The notes under the pieces are model-generated. The model saw only the letters and a program-made list of their open reading frames with translations. It did not search any database and had not been told where the DNA came from. Shown piece after piece: positions 11,466-22,560 of a stretch of DNA of 64,000 nt. Origin of the DNA: Brachynemurus nebulosus (Eukaryota; Arthropoda; Insecta; Neuroptera; Myrmeleontidae); NCBI GenBank assembly GCA_035578155.1, contig JAPWDM010000001.1, positions 86,855,150-86,919,149 on the forward strand, in the 5' to 3' direction. The translations under genes were made by a program, and so were the position numbers. Positions within the stretch are counted from its first letter, which is position 1. Each line of letters starts with the position of its first letter.

Positions 11466-12354
11466 TTATTATGAGCTTAAGTATTATTATTACGTATCTC
11501 AACATTATTACGGTAAGTATAAGATATAAATAAAAAGCAACTGAGTCACACGTATCAATTGAAGCGCTTGATGATGTATGGCCTACTTTATATCAGAGAC
11601 ACACACCCTTCAGTATAGAAGTCTGTAATAATACTTATAAAAGTATGAATTTTTTTGTTTGGAAAAATATCGTAGATGGTGGTCCTAAACGGGTTAAAAA
11701 AGATCGTCGACGTGATTATTCTTACAACGAACTATGTAATCTATATTTTTTGAACTATTAAAATAGGTAATGTTTTTACTTGCTCCTGATTATAGGCAAT
11801 TAAATTGCATTGTTCCATTGACGTTCTGACACAATAGAACATATGTGCAAACTATGTAATTCTTGCCAGTAAGTATTCACCCATATTATTGATGATTTGT
11901 TAAAAATAAAGTATCGTCGAACAATAATGATCTAAAACTGCTGTGCAGGAAAGGGTTAATTAATTGAATTTAGCATAATTCCGGAAAAATAAAATAAAAT
12001 TTCATACTCCAAATTAAAGTTTTCATCCGCTCTTGAAAACGATAACAATTATTTTACTTTCCACCCTGTATACGTATATATTCTTATGGTATAAAATTAC
12101 ATAAAGGAATGCTACGTTTTTTTTGCATTAGACATAATTTTCAATTCGTTTGCTTAGAAATAATATCTGTCTTTAACTGATAATTTTTTAGGTGTTTTTG
12201 CAAAATTAAACTGCGAATAGTTTAAAAACATTTCACTGTCCATAAAAAGCAAATTTTTATTTAGCACTTTTTTTCAATATCTACCTATCTTTCTATAACT
12301 ATTGTTTATGGTAAAAATATTGGGGGGATATATAAACATAATAATTATTATTCA
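11466..12354. other. piggyBac 3' region and loop remnant
   Basis: No ORF of note. 11466-11955 is piggyBac 3' noncoding DNA containing GTCGAC-centred motifs. 11960-12354 is the rest of the fold-back loop, AT-rich and without features. Confidence 0.5.
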
Positions 12355-12513
12355 AAATTTTACTTTGCACAACACCACTTTTTGAAAATTTTACTTTGTA
12401 AAATACCACTTTTTGCAAATTTTTTATGACTTGTTTTGATCAATAGGTTAGGTTTCGTTGGATTCGGTTTCATACATTTTCGGATTTTGATTTTATTTAT
12501 CTTTTATTTACAT

Positions 12514-13150
12514 ACTAGCCGTATACCTAATGGGATTGCCCATCGACAATATCTCTTTATTAGGTACTCACTTTGTGCTCACTTTTAATGTTTTTCAAAA
12601 GCCTAAATCAATATCCACGATGAACTTCCCATATGAACTTTCATTTTCTGTTTTAACGCCTTAGGGAATAAATTTCCAGAAACAACTAACTTTTATTTAT
12701 AAATAGAAGCCTAAACGTCAATTTTCATAAGTCCTCTGCTTAATTTCGTCCCTCTAAACTCAACAGTTGAGGTTGTCCGTTGTCTATCAGTCAAAGTTAA
12801 TGATTCATTAAATATTTATTTTAATAGCCATAGTAACATATTTTTAATATCACTAACTTCAAAAATAAAGAATTTACATACAAATTTTCATTCCCTATTA
12901 AACCCACTTAGGGGACGAATTTTCAAAAATCCTTTCTTAGTGCTCACCTACGTCACATAGGGAACTCCTACGCAAAATTTCATTCTTTTAAACCCAACGG
13001 TTTAGGCTTTGCGTTGTCTGTCAGTCAGTGAGTGTTAGAAATTTATTAAGTAGATATATTACCTAAATTGCCCAATATAGGTAATGTTCTTATTTATCTC
13101 TGAATACCCCCGGGAGAGTTTTAACTTTATTGTTGGGATGCCATGAACCA
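12514..13150 (-). mobile_element. Helitron-like fragment, right arm
   Basis: Inverse of 6540-7174. The complement of CTAGT is at 12514-12518, next to the CCCA/TGGG hairpin. Outer limit uncertain, no coding. Confidence 0.38.
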
Positions 13151-14306
13151 AATCGTTCATCATCATTTTTTTGACAAACTTGTTAATATATGTGTAGACA
13201 TAACATGGTATATAATCAGAAATATCGTGAAGTCAGATTATGATTTTGTTAAATTTTTTAATAAATAAAACACATTTTTATAAATTATAACAATATACAA
13301 TACATATTGGAGTATGACAATATGAGAAAAACGCTTATTTAGCATTAATAAAATAATTTCGTATTTAAGATGAATTGCTATTACAGTCTTTTACAAAAAC
13401 TAGAGGTCATTTAATACCTATAGATATATTTAACTAATTTCTTAACAATAGCAAGTAATAAATTTTTTTTGATAAAAATAGCTATAAATTTTTTTAGATA
13501 AGTTATAAAATATTAAAAGGAAAATTTTCTTAAAATATATGGAACATTGTGCTATTAATATAAGACTAAAAAAATATTATGAGGAGAAATTAATGTTTCA
13601 AAACTGTTTCAAATTCTTGATATTACATATTCAGTTTTAAAAATATTAAGAAATATGATTTTTTTACAATATATTGATATTGTAAAAAATATGTTTTTTA
13701 AAGGTGTAGAAACCCGTACTTTTAACAGACTACTGTATATATGCAAAATATTATATTACTATATATATTTTAGAAAATTCGTTTTTATTTAATTGTTGAT
13801 GATCAAATATTCTTACATTAAATGAGTAAATTCTTATGTATTTTATAACACGATATCGCGTGATTAGAGATATAGTAAAGTAATCATGGGTATTTATAAG
13901 GTACATATTTAAAACAAAATACACACTTAAATATTTATAACGTAAGTATGTAACAATTTTTAGCTGATTAATATATATTCTGATATTAAATAACATCAAA
14001 GAATGTGCACACAGATTTAAAAAAATGTACAGAGTGATACATTTTTGTAAAATTTACGAGTATATATGGTGTACCATAATTGTAATTGGAATTTTTATAT
14101 ATACATCAAGTTTAAGGTATAATATCAAAAATTAGTTTGATTTCTTTTCAGGGGATCGGTGTAAATCAAAAGATCGGTTTTTTTCTTTAAATTTTTTTTA
14201 TTAAGTATAGTTTTTAAAAAAAATAGATACACAATGATCACTTTTTAACTAGTAAAATTTATAATTATATTAAAAATTTGTGCATATGCAAGAAAGTGCT
14301 CTGTGA

Positions 14307-14651
14307 GGAATCAAAGATCACCAATTGAATCGATTGGTCGACTTGTGTATTAAAATAGTGAAAAATTATCCAACAAACACCATTGAATCTATAGAGGTGG
14401 TTTGTAGACTTTTCAAGCGCAATTATAGACGAAATGTTGGAAATATTGAGATAACGGAATATTTCTGTTGTATGGAATTTACGGATCATTACATCAATCT
14501 TCTTCAATGTTCTAACGCAGAATTAAGAGAACTAAGTAAAGCGAAGCGTCGAGAGGAAATTATTAAACAAATTAACGACAACTCTGAAATGCTATGTGAT
14601 GAATACGAACGATTTCCACAATACATGGATTCCATTGTTGGCAATAATTAA
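14307..14651 (+). CDS. Partial ORF opposing arm gene (right copy)
   Basis: Open from just after TGA (14304-14306) to TAA at 14649-14651, about 114 codons. It lacks an early ATG. It has mixed hydrophobic and basic/acidic composition and differs from the left copy at only a few residues (DHYINL against DNYINL, QINDN against QIIDN). An acceptor-like TTTCTTTTCAG lies at about 14142-14152. It is convergent with the gene at 14684-15067, 32 bp apart. I do not recognise the family. If spliced, the upstream exon would lie toward the loop. Confidence 0.42.
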   Translation, partial: GIKDHQLNRLVDLCIKIVKNYPTNTIESIEVVCRLFKRNYRRNVGNIEITEYFCCMEFTDHYINLLQCSNAELRELSKAKRREEIIKQINDNSEMLCDEYERFPQYMDSIVGNN

Positions 14652-14683
14652 TTGTTAACACAACAATTGAAAATTTACAAATT

Positions 14684-15067
14684 TCAAGAAGACCCAACGT
14701 TTTGAAATGCGATTTCAAGAAGATCCAATGTTTTTTTGAATTCCAGTTTATGAGTTAGTCCAATGGGTCCATTATTTATGATACCCAATTTTGGATTGCT
14801 CTGCAGCCATGCAAGCATCTGCTCGTTCAAATTGTCAAATCTCGCCGGCAATGATATGTATCCAATTTCTAATTCCAATATTTTCATTTTTGATGAATCG
14901 AATTTTGATGGTAGTTGACTGGCTCCCATTATTTTATATACTTTCCCAATTTCCATATCATAAAGTTTAATCCACCGTTTGATGGAACCAAGATGGTTCA
15001 ATTCGTTCACAAAATTTCCGGCCATTTTTTGAATTAAGTCTCTGTTTCCAGCTGTAATGGATTCCAT
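14684..15067 (-). CDS. Small arm gene, intact 127-aa copy
   Basis: Starts at ATG 15067 (sequence CCAACAATGG, a fair Kozak context) and ends at 14684. Nothing in the sequence interrupts it. The protein has a helical N-terminus, then MEIGKVYKIMGASQLPSKF, a short strand (KILELEIG), LPARF and a LEF-containing tail. The iGk-Yk...tKF...LeL...LP-RF layout recalls small beta-barrel (OB-like) proteins I associate with repeats in arthropod genomes, but that is a weak inference. A TATA/initiator promoter sits upstream. It may be the arm's own product or captured cargo. Confidence 0.55.
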   Translation of the reverse strand: MESITAGNRDLIQKMAGNFVNELNHLGSIKRWIKLYDMEIGKVYKIMGASQLPSKFDSSKMKILELEIGYISLPARFDNLNEQMLAWLQSNPKLGIINNGPIGLTHKLEFKKTLDLLEIAFQNVGSS

Positions 15068-15155
15068 TGTTGGCAATAATTAATTGTTAATACAACAATT
15101 GAAAATTTACAACAATAAGATTTAATGTTTTCACTAAAGTTTCGAACAAAATTGT

Positions 15156-15212
15156 AACTGAAGAAATTCTGTCGCTGCCTTTTTATAGCAGAAAAATAGT
15201 ATGATGACGTCA
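15156..15212 (-). promoter_or_regulatory. Pol II core promoter, right arm
   Basis: Inverse of the left-arm promoter. TGACGTCA at 15205-15212, TATAAAAAGG read from 15187 down to 15178, TCAGTT from 15161 down to 15156. Spacing is the same as in the left arm. It feeds the intact 127-codon gene. Confidence 0.7.
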
Positions 15213-15927
15213 GCTATCACACTTTATGTAGCCATACAGGTTAAAACCTGCTGATTCATTTTCGCATATTAGACAGAAATCTTCACTATTTGATATCAGT
15301 TAACTTTAGTGACGTCAGCTGGCAATTTATACAAGTTTAAACCTGTTTTCAGATAAAAATATTATAAAATTATGGAAGCAACACCATCTTTTCATGGAAT
15401 TTTGAATCTAGGTACAGAGCTCGCGGTGGTTCAGACTAGCAACGCCATCTTTTCATGGAATTTTGAATCTAGGTAGAGAGTTCGCGGTAGTTCAGATTAG
15501 CAACGCCATCATTTAATGGCTAGTTTAACTATCAAAAAGGATTTTCAGCACCATCTGTTGACAATTTTTCAAACTTACGCACGGGGATCGCTATTATCCA
15601 AACTATGAGAGCCATCTAGTAGCCAGGAAGGTGGCTGCGCCATCTGTTACGGAATTTTTTAATTTTTAGGTTTAAAAAAATTTTGTTAGGTTAAACCAAA
15701 TAGGTTTAAACCAAATTTTGTTGGGTTCTGTTAGGTTGGATCAAGTTCCATTCGGTTCTGTTAGATTAGAAAAAATTTCACTAGATATCGTTAGGTTGGA
15801 GACCAAATTTTACTCCACCCACCGCCGGAGGCTTCTAGAACCGCCCCGGTAGTTTCCCTCCATCCGAGGTCGGCCAAAAATTCCGGATGGAGGGATGGAG
15901 GTTTTCATTCTGTCCAAAAACTACTAC

Positions 15928-15935
15928 TAACGATA
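15928..15935. repeat. 8-bp TSD, right (TAACGATA)
   Basis: Partner of 3770-3777 with one mismatch; directly precedes the N-terminal half of the Harbinger gene. Confidence 0.9.
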
Positions 15936-16466
15936 CTAAATGAATGTTTATAATTAAAATAGTCAGAATCACTGTGAGCTGGTGATATTATTGTTACATG
16001 TTTCCCATCAAGGGCACCTAAACAATAAGGAAACTTGTGTCTAAATTCAGATTCTTTTTGCAACCATTCATGTTCATTTACTGGAATCTGAAATCAAAAG
16101 AAAAACATGACAACAGAACTATCGTGCTAGTTTAGAATTAAGCATGTATTTTTCTTTACCTTAATCAAATTTTTAAAACAGTAATAAGGGCAATGCAACA
16201 ATCCCTTACAATATTTGAAATTACTTGATGAGACATCTAAAACAAGTAATGCAAGCTTCTGGAGCTATCTCCGGAATCTAAATACCGCAGAGTAACTGCT
16301 AAGCGAATTTTTGCAGGAATTGTATGACGAAACCTAGTGTTTTGTTTCGTTATTAGTCGCCCCACTTTGTTAAGCAGATTTCAAAATCAGTAGCTGACAT
16401 TCGGAGGAATCTTTCAAACTGATGGCTTGGTTCAGCTAATAAATTATAAAGTATGTTTTCCTCCAT
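15936..16466 (-). pseudogene. PIF/Harbinger transposase, N-terminal half
   Basis: ATG at 16466 after an acceptor-like TTGCAG. The first part reads FLRMSATDFEICLTK, then after a frameshift RLAVTLRYLDSGDSSRSLHYLF (FRMS and RLAVTLR are HARBI1-like motifs). A 72-bp intron (about 16088-16159, GTAAAG...TTTCAG) precedes FPYCLGALDGKHVTII and YFNYKHSFSIV, the first catalytic aspartate (DGKH) region of DDE_Tnp_4. The frame breaks off at the 8-bp TSD and resumes at 3769. Stops and a frameshift in the first exon show decay that is independent of the fold-back insertion. Confidence 0.88.
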
Positions 16467-16829
16467 TGTTTTCCTGCAACACACAATTTAGGTTGTATAT
16501 AACTATACTACTGCATACTACAGAAAATATTGAAAACTCAGAGTGTGCGTGTCCTATGCATTTCTATCATCCACCACCTTCTTCTACGCTGTGATTTTCG
16601 TACGATGTTTCGTACTAATGTCCGAAGTATCATGAACGGATATTGGGGGAAAATTAGATCCACGAAGTTATACATCGAAAAATACGAATTTCATCGAAAA
16701 ATGTTTCGAACAAAAGTAACGCAAAATTTAATTTTCTATAAAATTGATTTTGACCGTTTTCCTCATTAGATGTACCATTGTCAAGATATTTGGCAAAAAC
16801 TGAAATGTAAGATGGCGGCACCCATTAAC
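16467..16829. other. 5' flank of Harbinger gene, no gene
   Basis: Contains TCGTACGATGTTTCGTAC-type repeats at about 16597-16615 and an unconvincing 79-codon ORF. No terminal inverted repeat of the Harbinger copy is identified. Confidence 0.4.
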
Positions 16830-16865
16830 GGGATGGTAGGGGTGAAGTATATCCCCTACCATCCC
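16830..16865. repeat. Perfect 13-bp hairpin
   Basis: GGGATGGTAGGGG, a 10-nt spacer, then the exact inverse CCCCTACCATCCC. GC-rich in an AT-rich setting, 25 bp outside the end of the large hAT. Confidence 0.75.
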
Positions 16866-16882
16866 GCAGGTTTGTGTTTGGA

Positions 16883-16890
16883 CTCATGAG
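16883..16890. repeat. TSD of large hAT, left (CTCATGAG)
   Basis: The right partner at 28396-28403 is CTCATAGG, six of eight matching, fitting an old hAT insertion. Confidence 0.65.
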
Positions 16891-17140
16891 CAGCATTGCC
16901 AACTCTACGTCTTTTTTCGTAGAACATCGTATTTTAGGCCTTTCCTGCAAACCTACGAACTTTAGTCCCGGAATCTACGTATTTTCTATCAAATTGTACG
17001 CAAAATAACATAACTCATTAGGCTGAATGAGTATAATTACCGTGACTTTCACGAAAAAAAAAGTGATATATGTACATTCCGTTTCATACTAACGGAATTG
17101 TAAAGGACCGGTCAGACTAAAACGGGCATTTTGAGAACTA

Positions 17141-17428
17141 AGTGGATGTCATATAATTATATTGTACTACTTGACTTATACCCAAAAGTTCAAGTAGGAA
17201 ATAATTTCTGAACACAATTAAAGTCAAGTGGAGGTGGATTTTCGACAAAGAAAAAGTAATACGTTTCGACAAAGAAAAAGTTATGACTATTTTTTGAAAA
17301 TTATTTTAAAGCATACATATTTATTTATTTATTTTGGTCAGTTTGTCATATTTTAGCTCTTATGTCAAGTATGTAATATAATTTCTTAATTACCGTTCCG
17401 GGAAACCGTACCGGTCTATCCTCACACT
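17141..17428. mobile_element. TA-flanked MITE (AGTGGATGTCA), copy 1
   Basis: Between TA dinucleotides, ends AGTG and CACT. Second copy at 48111-48325. This copy is about 75 bp longer because of an extra tract (about 17255-17328) that includes the 45 bp found near 2156-2200. Confidence 0.7.
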
Positions 17429-17699
17429 TAGGCCCATTTCACATCAAGCCAGTCGCGTCCAGTCAAGTCACGTCAAGTCTGACGCATCTTGATTCAATAT
17501 ACACCGATTCAATGCAATTGCAACATAAATTGTATTTTTGCTTTCAAATATAATCAGTCGCGTCCAGTCAAGTCAAGTCAAGTCACCGTCAGTCCAATCA
17601 ACGACTCAACAAGTTGAATTTTTTCATCAGTTAACGTAAGTCATCTGTTCCATTGTACATGCGTATTAAGAGATACACAGAGCCGCGCCAAGGGACATT

Positions 17700-19001
17700 T
17701 GCGCTGGGGTGCAAGACAAAAATTGCCGCCTCTAAAACGCCAAACTTATTTGTAATACATTTTTGATAATAAAATATATATCACGGGCTGGGAACTAAGA
17801 TAGGCAAAAGTGGAGACCACATGTATATGTATGTATCAAACAATCCCCTTACTCCAGCAGGGTAAAATTTGCTACCTCTGACAGCCTACAAACTCGTACA
17901 ATGGGTTTCAGAATAATTATAAATATTTTTATTTATATTACCATTATTATTATTATTATTGCATGCATTTATTATCGACGATACAAATATTTACTAATAT
18001 TTCTGGGAGACATTATCTTGTATTCTTTAAAACACGAAAAATAACGAAAAATACCGAAAAGCATCTAGTGTTTTTGTTCAACATATAACCTAAATAACCG
18101 TTTATAACCTATATAAATACGATAAATACTACAATTTGCGTAATATAGCAAACATTTATCTGTTATATTTTTCGGTTTTCGTGTAATATTAATTTGTATT
18201 TTTGGATATTTCTTTCTTGTAGTAATTATTTTTATTTTTGTGTTAGTTACTGGTTTTGTTTGAATATTATTGAGAAGATTTTTGGTACAAATACTTTTTT
18301 GTGTATTACATATTTACATTCTGTAAAATATGTTTTCCAACAAATTATTTATTCAAAGGTAAGGTGTTTTTTGAATTTTGCATATAAATATACTGATAAT
18401 ATAGTTTGTCCATACACGTTCCACTATTATTCGGATTATTCCAGATTTGTCCATTGCATGTGTTAAGAAAAGTTCAGTTAGACGAACTTTGATTGAAATG
18501 CAATCAACTGAAAATTGTTTATTCTCAATCGTATTTTCATGAATGTAGAAATATAATATAAACGCAATATGAATTTTCATTCCCCCTTATGGACATTAAA
18601 AAATTTTCAATATGTACATTTCGGGTAAAATGTAGAACTCGTCCATATGTTGTAACTTCGATGAGCGGATCCTCTTTACTCACTTGTGTTATGCATTGTT
18701 CTGTTATTTTTATCGTTTTCTATAAATAAATTATACAATAATTTGTTTCAAAAAAGTGTTATACAGTTGTCATTATAAAAATTTTTAAAAATATTAATAA
18801 ATTTGAGTTTTCCAAAACAAAAATATGCTTCCGTGCTTTAACTTTTCATAATTTAAAATTTCCACCACTATTGCTTCGTTTTTATCGGTTAAAAAGAAAA
18901 AATCACATATGTACGACTTCTAAAAATTTCCCTAAGTATGTACCTATCTACGAATTAATTTTTACGAAAAGTTATTGAACGAAACTTTAAAAACTTTCCA
19001 G
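17700..19001. other. hAT interior, no gene
   Basis: AT-rich with (TTA)n and GAAAAATA tracts. ORFs at 18194-18580 have no coding features. A pyrimidine-poor stretch with an acceptor TTTCCAG precedes the captured exons. Confidence 0.45.
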
Positions 19002-19984
19002 GTAAAAATGGTATCTCAACGCGCACAAAGCAATGGAAGCCTATTAAATGGTTGCCGATTAACAAAATCATATTCGGAAGCTGGAACAAAATTCAGAATA
19101 CCAGTACCAACGTCACCCTACCAGAAATTTTTCAGCGGCGAAACAATGTGAACGTAGTATTAGCGTAGAAGATGGACGGTCCTCAACAAGTAACGGTGAC
19201 CTGCTAGAAATTTCGGAACAACAGGAGCCTATTTCTATTATAAAGTCAACACCTTCATCACCAGGTTTAAATTTAGAACCTGAAAAGGATGATGAGGGAG
19301 TTGTGCCTACTTGTGAAGAAAAAACAAAATCACCTTTTGCATCTTCAGATTCACTAGCAAATGACGTCAGGTGAAAATTACATAGAAATACGTTTTTTCT
19401 AACGATATATTTACTTTCTTTTGTATTTTTAAGGGATCATTTTGATGGAATCTGGAATGAATCCCAAGTCACTGTTTTACAAGCCGATTCAGGCGCTGAT
19501 AATGGCACTGTATTATGTACATCAGACTTAAGTTCCTTAACTGCTACTTCTCCTTCGGGTACATTGCTAGCTCCGTCATCCAGACGAAAACATTTGCTTA
19601 TGCTTCAACATCAACAAAGAAGTTCTATGGATACCGATGGTCTGGAGGAAGAGTTCTAACCAGACCAGGTGAAATTAAATTATCAAACCAAACTACTTTT
19701 TATAAAATTAATTTATTACTTTCACCATTTTAGACTCAAACTCCTTCTTCTCCGAGTATCAAAAAAGAACGGCTTGGAACTACAACTCCACCTAGTTCAA
19801 CTACTGTCTATACTATATCAGCACCTCCCGCAATCGCTGTTACACCAATTCCTAGCATAAGAGCACTTCAAGAAGTACCTCAAGCGCCCACGTCTACTCT
19901 ACCAACTGCCTCTATGCCATCTGTTCGCCAATCACCAGCTTGTGGCGAACTAAGAAAACAGAAGTCCTCTAAGTCGCACCCCTG
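19002..19984 (+). pseudogene. Captured three-exon host gene fragment
   Basis: Exon a about 19002-19370 (acceptor TTTCCAG, donor CAG|GTGAAA). Exon b 19434-19668 (acceptor TTTTTAAG, donor CAG|GTGAAA). Exon c 19734-19984, ending in TGA. Introns are 63 and 65 bp. One frame runs across all three, broken by a frameshift near 19125 and a TAA at 19657. Visible peptide is rich in S, T and P: RIPVPTSPYQKFF, then RRKHLLMLQHQQRSSMDTDG, then an APPAIAVTPIPS tail. It looks like the C-terminal disordered part of a regulatory or signalling protein, but I do not recognise the gene. Kept introns mean genomic capture, not a retrocopy. Confidence 0.65.
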
Positions 19985-20308
19985 ACTTAACCCCTTCCGA
20001 AACTCCACACAGATCACTTGAATGTCAATATCTTATTTATTGCTAGTCCTATTTCGCTCAAATTTTTAAAGTATTGTGGGGGTTAGTTTCTAAAATAACT
20101 TTGTTATTATTTTATAATTTAGCCTTTAAGTATTTTGAGTTACATCAATTTTTTATGAACTTTAAGGCGGAAATATAATTTGACGGTATATACATTTGGT
20201 AAAATACTATTTTAAAGTCTTTTACGAGTACGAGGAAGCTGTGTGCCACACCCCATTGGCAGCGTATTTTCTTTTTCTTTTAAAGTTATCAGACATTTTA
20301 ATACTCTT

Positions 20309-20349
20309 ACTATTAATAGTAGTTTTGAACTCTTACTATTAATAGTAAG
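20309..20349. repeat. Two AT palindromes, TACTATTAATAGTA
   Basis: TACTATTAATAGTA (20309-20322) and CTTACTATTAATAGTAAG (20332-20349), perfect palindromes 9 bp apart. Confidence 0.7.
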
Positions 20350-20701
20350 ATTTTTTTATTTGAAAAAATATTTTTAAAAATTGTAATATCAAAGATATCA
20401 CAAATATACATATGTGATCATTGGCAAACAGGGTAAATCGACGGCTTAATCTGCAAACAAGCTAACTCCATTGTAGCTGATTTTACAGTAGCGACTTAAA
20501 ACTGCTTAATTTCTCATGCTTGTTTAAATATTTTGTTTTATAATTAAAATTTTATTAAAATTTAGGAGTTATCACCTTTACAGAATTAAAGAAATCACAC
20601 AAAAGAAGTTAATGAAGTAATAATCTGTATTTTTATAAAAAATGGAATTAGCTTCTTTGCAGATTAAGCCGTCGAAATATGGCATCAATCATCAAGTACT
20701 A

Positions 20702-21220
20702 AGGCTACACGAGCGTTTTTTAACGTCTAATTTTTGACCGAAAATTAACGCGACGTTTTTTAACGCTGATCCGCGGGTACACGAGCGATAAATAACGCCA
20801 TTAGTGTTTTTGAACTTCAAGAATTAATAGTTCATTATCGACAAATTCCAGTTCAATATTTATTGTGTTATAAATTCGAAGTATGAAAATAGAATGAAAC
20901 TGAATCATCAATTTGTATCTCTTAATACATAATTATGTGGTATAATATGGCGGATATGACATTTGGCGTTACTAACGTTATTTGTCGCTCGTGTAGCCAG
21001 CCAGATGCGTCACACTGGTCACATGCGTTTTTTATCGCCGTAGAGGCCTAGACCGGCCAGATCCATCGTCTGGCGTTATAACCTTGAAAACGCGTGTGTC
21101 TTTCCAGACTGAGCGATAATTTCCGCTACGTGTAGACACTATAATTCATATCAATGTTGCCCATATTACTAGCGTTATTTAACGCTCAAAACTAGGCGTT
21201 AAAAAACGCACGTGTAGCCT
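20702..21220. mobile_element. MITE with AGGCTACACG ends
   Basis: Flanked by TA. Ends AGGCTACACGAGCGTTTTTT and its near-inverse (one change). AACGC/GCGTT motifs recur through the ends and at about 20995 and 21165. 519 bp, no ORF. Nested in the gene-carrying hAT, so younger than it. Confidence 0.78.
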
Positions 21221-22560
21221 TAGCCTAAATGAATTTTTATGAGAAAAAAAACCATAAATCATATTTTATCGTTAATTGGTCATATTTTTGTTATTAAAAT
21301 GACTTTTTGTTTTTAAAATATACATATAATTTATAATTACTGTATTGGAGAGAAATTACATGTATTAGGATTACATGTTTTAATATTAAAGAAGAAAATA
21401 CTCATTTTAAAGAATATGGATAGATATCTATATTTTTCCAATATCTTAAAATAATAATAATAATATAAATTGTAAGACAAAAATGAAACTTAAAAAATGA
21501 AAATTGAAATGAAACATTTAAGAAAATTTTAATGCATACATTTATTTTGAACTTATTGTTTTTTCTATTTTAATATTTCTCTTCTACACTTATTGTAGAA
21601 TGAAATTAAAAAGTACGTATTAAATATTTTTTAATTTTTATTTTCAATGTATTGTTAATAGCAAATCATTTTTCCAACGACGTTTTTTCAAATATACGAA
21701 TTATACAATTTAATTGTAATGTTTATATACCATAATTAATGTATTTATGGTATAAAAAGAAAAATGTGTCCAAATCCTTTAGTATAATAAATTTCTTTCT
21801 TTCAATATAATAAATTGTAATTTTCCTCCTAATATTTTGTGAAATATAAATAATTCTTCAAATTATTTCTGTTCAAATATAGCAAATTATATTTTAAAAT
21901 TTACTTATTGTAATATTTATATCATTATTTAATTATTAATAATTTTATAATGTAAATATGATTATTTTTAAATAAAACTAACATTTTTTTAAAAAAAAAT
22001 TGTGTTTTATTTATGTGATATTTTAATCCTATATATGTATTCATATTAATAAATATATAAAAGTATATTTAAATCTCGCGGGCAAATTAAACGTCCTGGC
22101 CTGTGGGGAAATAACGCGTAATGCCAAGGTAAAACTAATATATATATAGGCATACGACTTTATACCCTGCCTCCCCCGTACCAGGGTAAAACAAATGATA
22201 GGCACGCTCAGTGAATACATGCGAGTTACGGTAGGCTGATATATATCTCCCGGCTACCAGTTTACTTACTATATATACTTACTTTAATGAAATGCAAGAT
22301 TGATAAATGTTTTATGTGTAGAATCCAACGATGGTTTTTATAAAATTAAAGCGTGCAAGAGCATGTTCGATCTCGATCTCGTTTGATCTCGCCGATTACC
22401 GCGCAAATGATTGTTGTCGCTGGTCAACAATCGGAATAATCGGATTACCGACGGGTCACAACAATCATAATAGACAAGTATTTAAGCAAAATGCGGGTAA
22501 CATTTAAGTGTCATCAAAATTAACACATAAAAATAGTAATAATTTTATATTTTATTTGCC
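21221..22560. other. hAT interior, no gene
   Basis: About 850 bp of very AT-rich DNA, then a more GC-rich part near 22075-22500 with GATCTCGATCTCG and CCCGTACCAGGG phrases. No coding signature. Confidence 0.45.

Larger units (their letters stand above)
7930..11959 (+). mobile_element. piggyBac-type element, decayed
   Basis: Bounded by TTAA at 7930-7933 and 11956-11959. The ends read TTAACTCTTTT and, inverted, TTAACCCTTTC, the usual piggyBac form. Subterminal GACGAG palindromes follow the left end. Inside are a two-exon transposase with stops and frameshifts, a pogo-like MITE in the intron, and a four-unit tandem repeat after the gene. It lies in the loop of the 12-kb fold-back. Confidence 0.9.
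3778..15927. mobile_element. 12.15-kb fold-back transposon, family unknown
   Basis: Ends in GTAGTAGTTTTTGGACAGAA and its inverse, flanked by an 8-bp TSD. The arms are 3,556 bp (3778-7333) and 3,573 bp (12355-15927), inverted and highly similar but with scattered substitutions, so they are not an assembly mirror. The 5-kb loop holds two minisatellites and a piggyBac copy; without the piggyBac the loop would be about 1 kb. The arms carry short AACCTAACAGAA-type repeats near the tips, a promoter and two small opposed genes. I see no transposase belonging to this element. An 8-bp TSD fits hAT, P, Merlin or Zisupton-like groups, but the terminus matches none that I know. Confidence 0.88.
12355..15927 (-). 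repeat. Right inverted arm of 12-kb fold-back
   Basis: Inverse of 3778-7333 with many single-base differences and small indels, including the TGG/TAG difference in the small gene. It carries the Helitron-like block, the opposing ORF, the intact small gene and its promoter. Confidence 0.9.

Noticed and set aside
3778..15927. 12-kb fold-back as an integrated virus or Polinton
   Set aside because: Long inverted ends and small promoters suggested it, but there is no polymerase, Rep/helicase, integrase, capsid or packaging gene, and the TSD is 8 bp, not 6.
3778..15927. Large palindromes as assembly artefacts
   Set aside because: Arms differ by many substitutions, indels and a nonsense change, and several elements have TSDs, so they are not simple mirror errors.
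20702..21220. MITE as Harbinger-type with TAA/TTA TSD
   Set aside because: TAA on the left and TTA on the right are not a direct repeat; TA with an AGGCTACACG end fits better.
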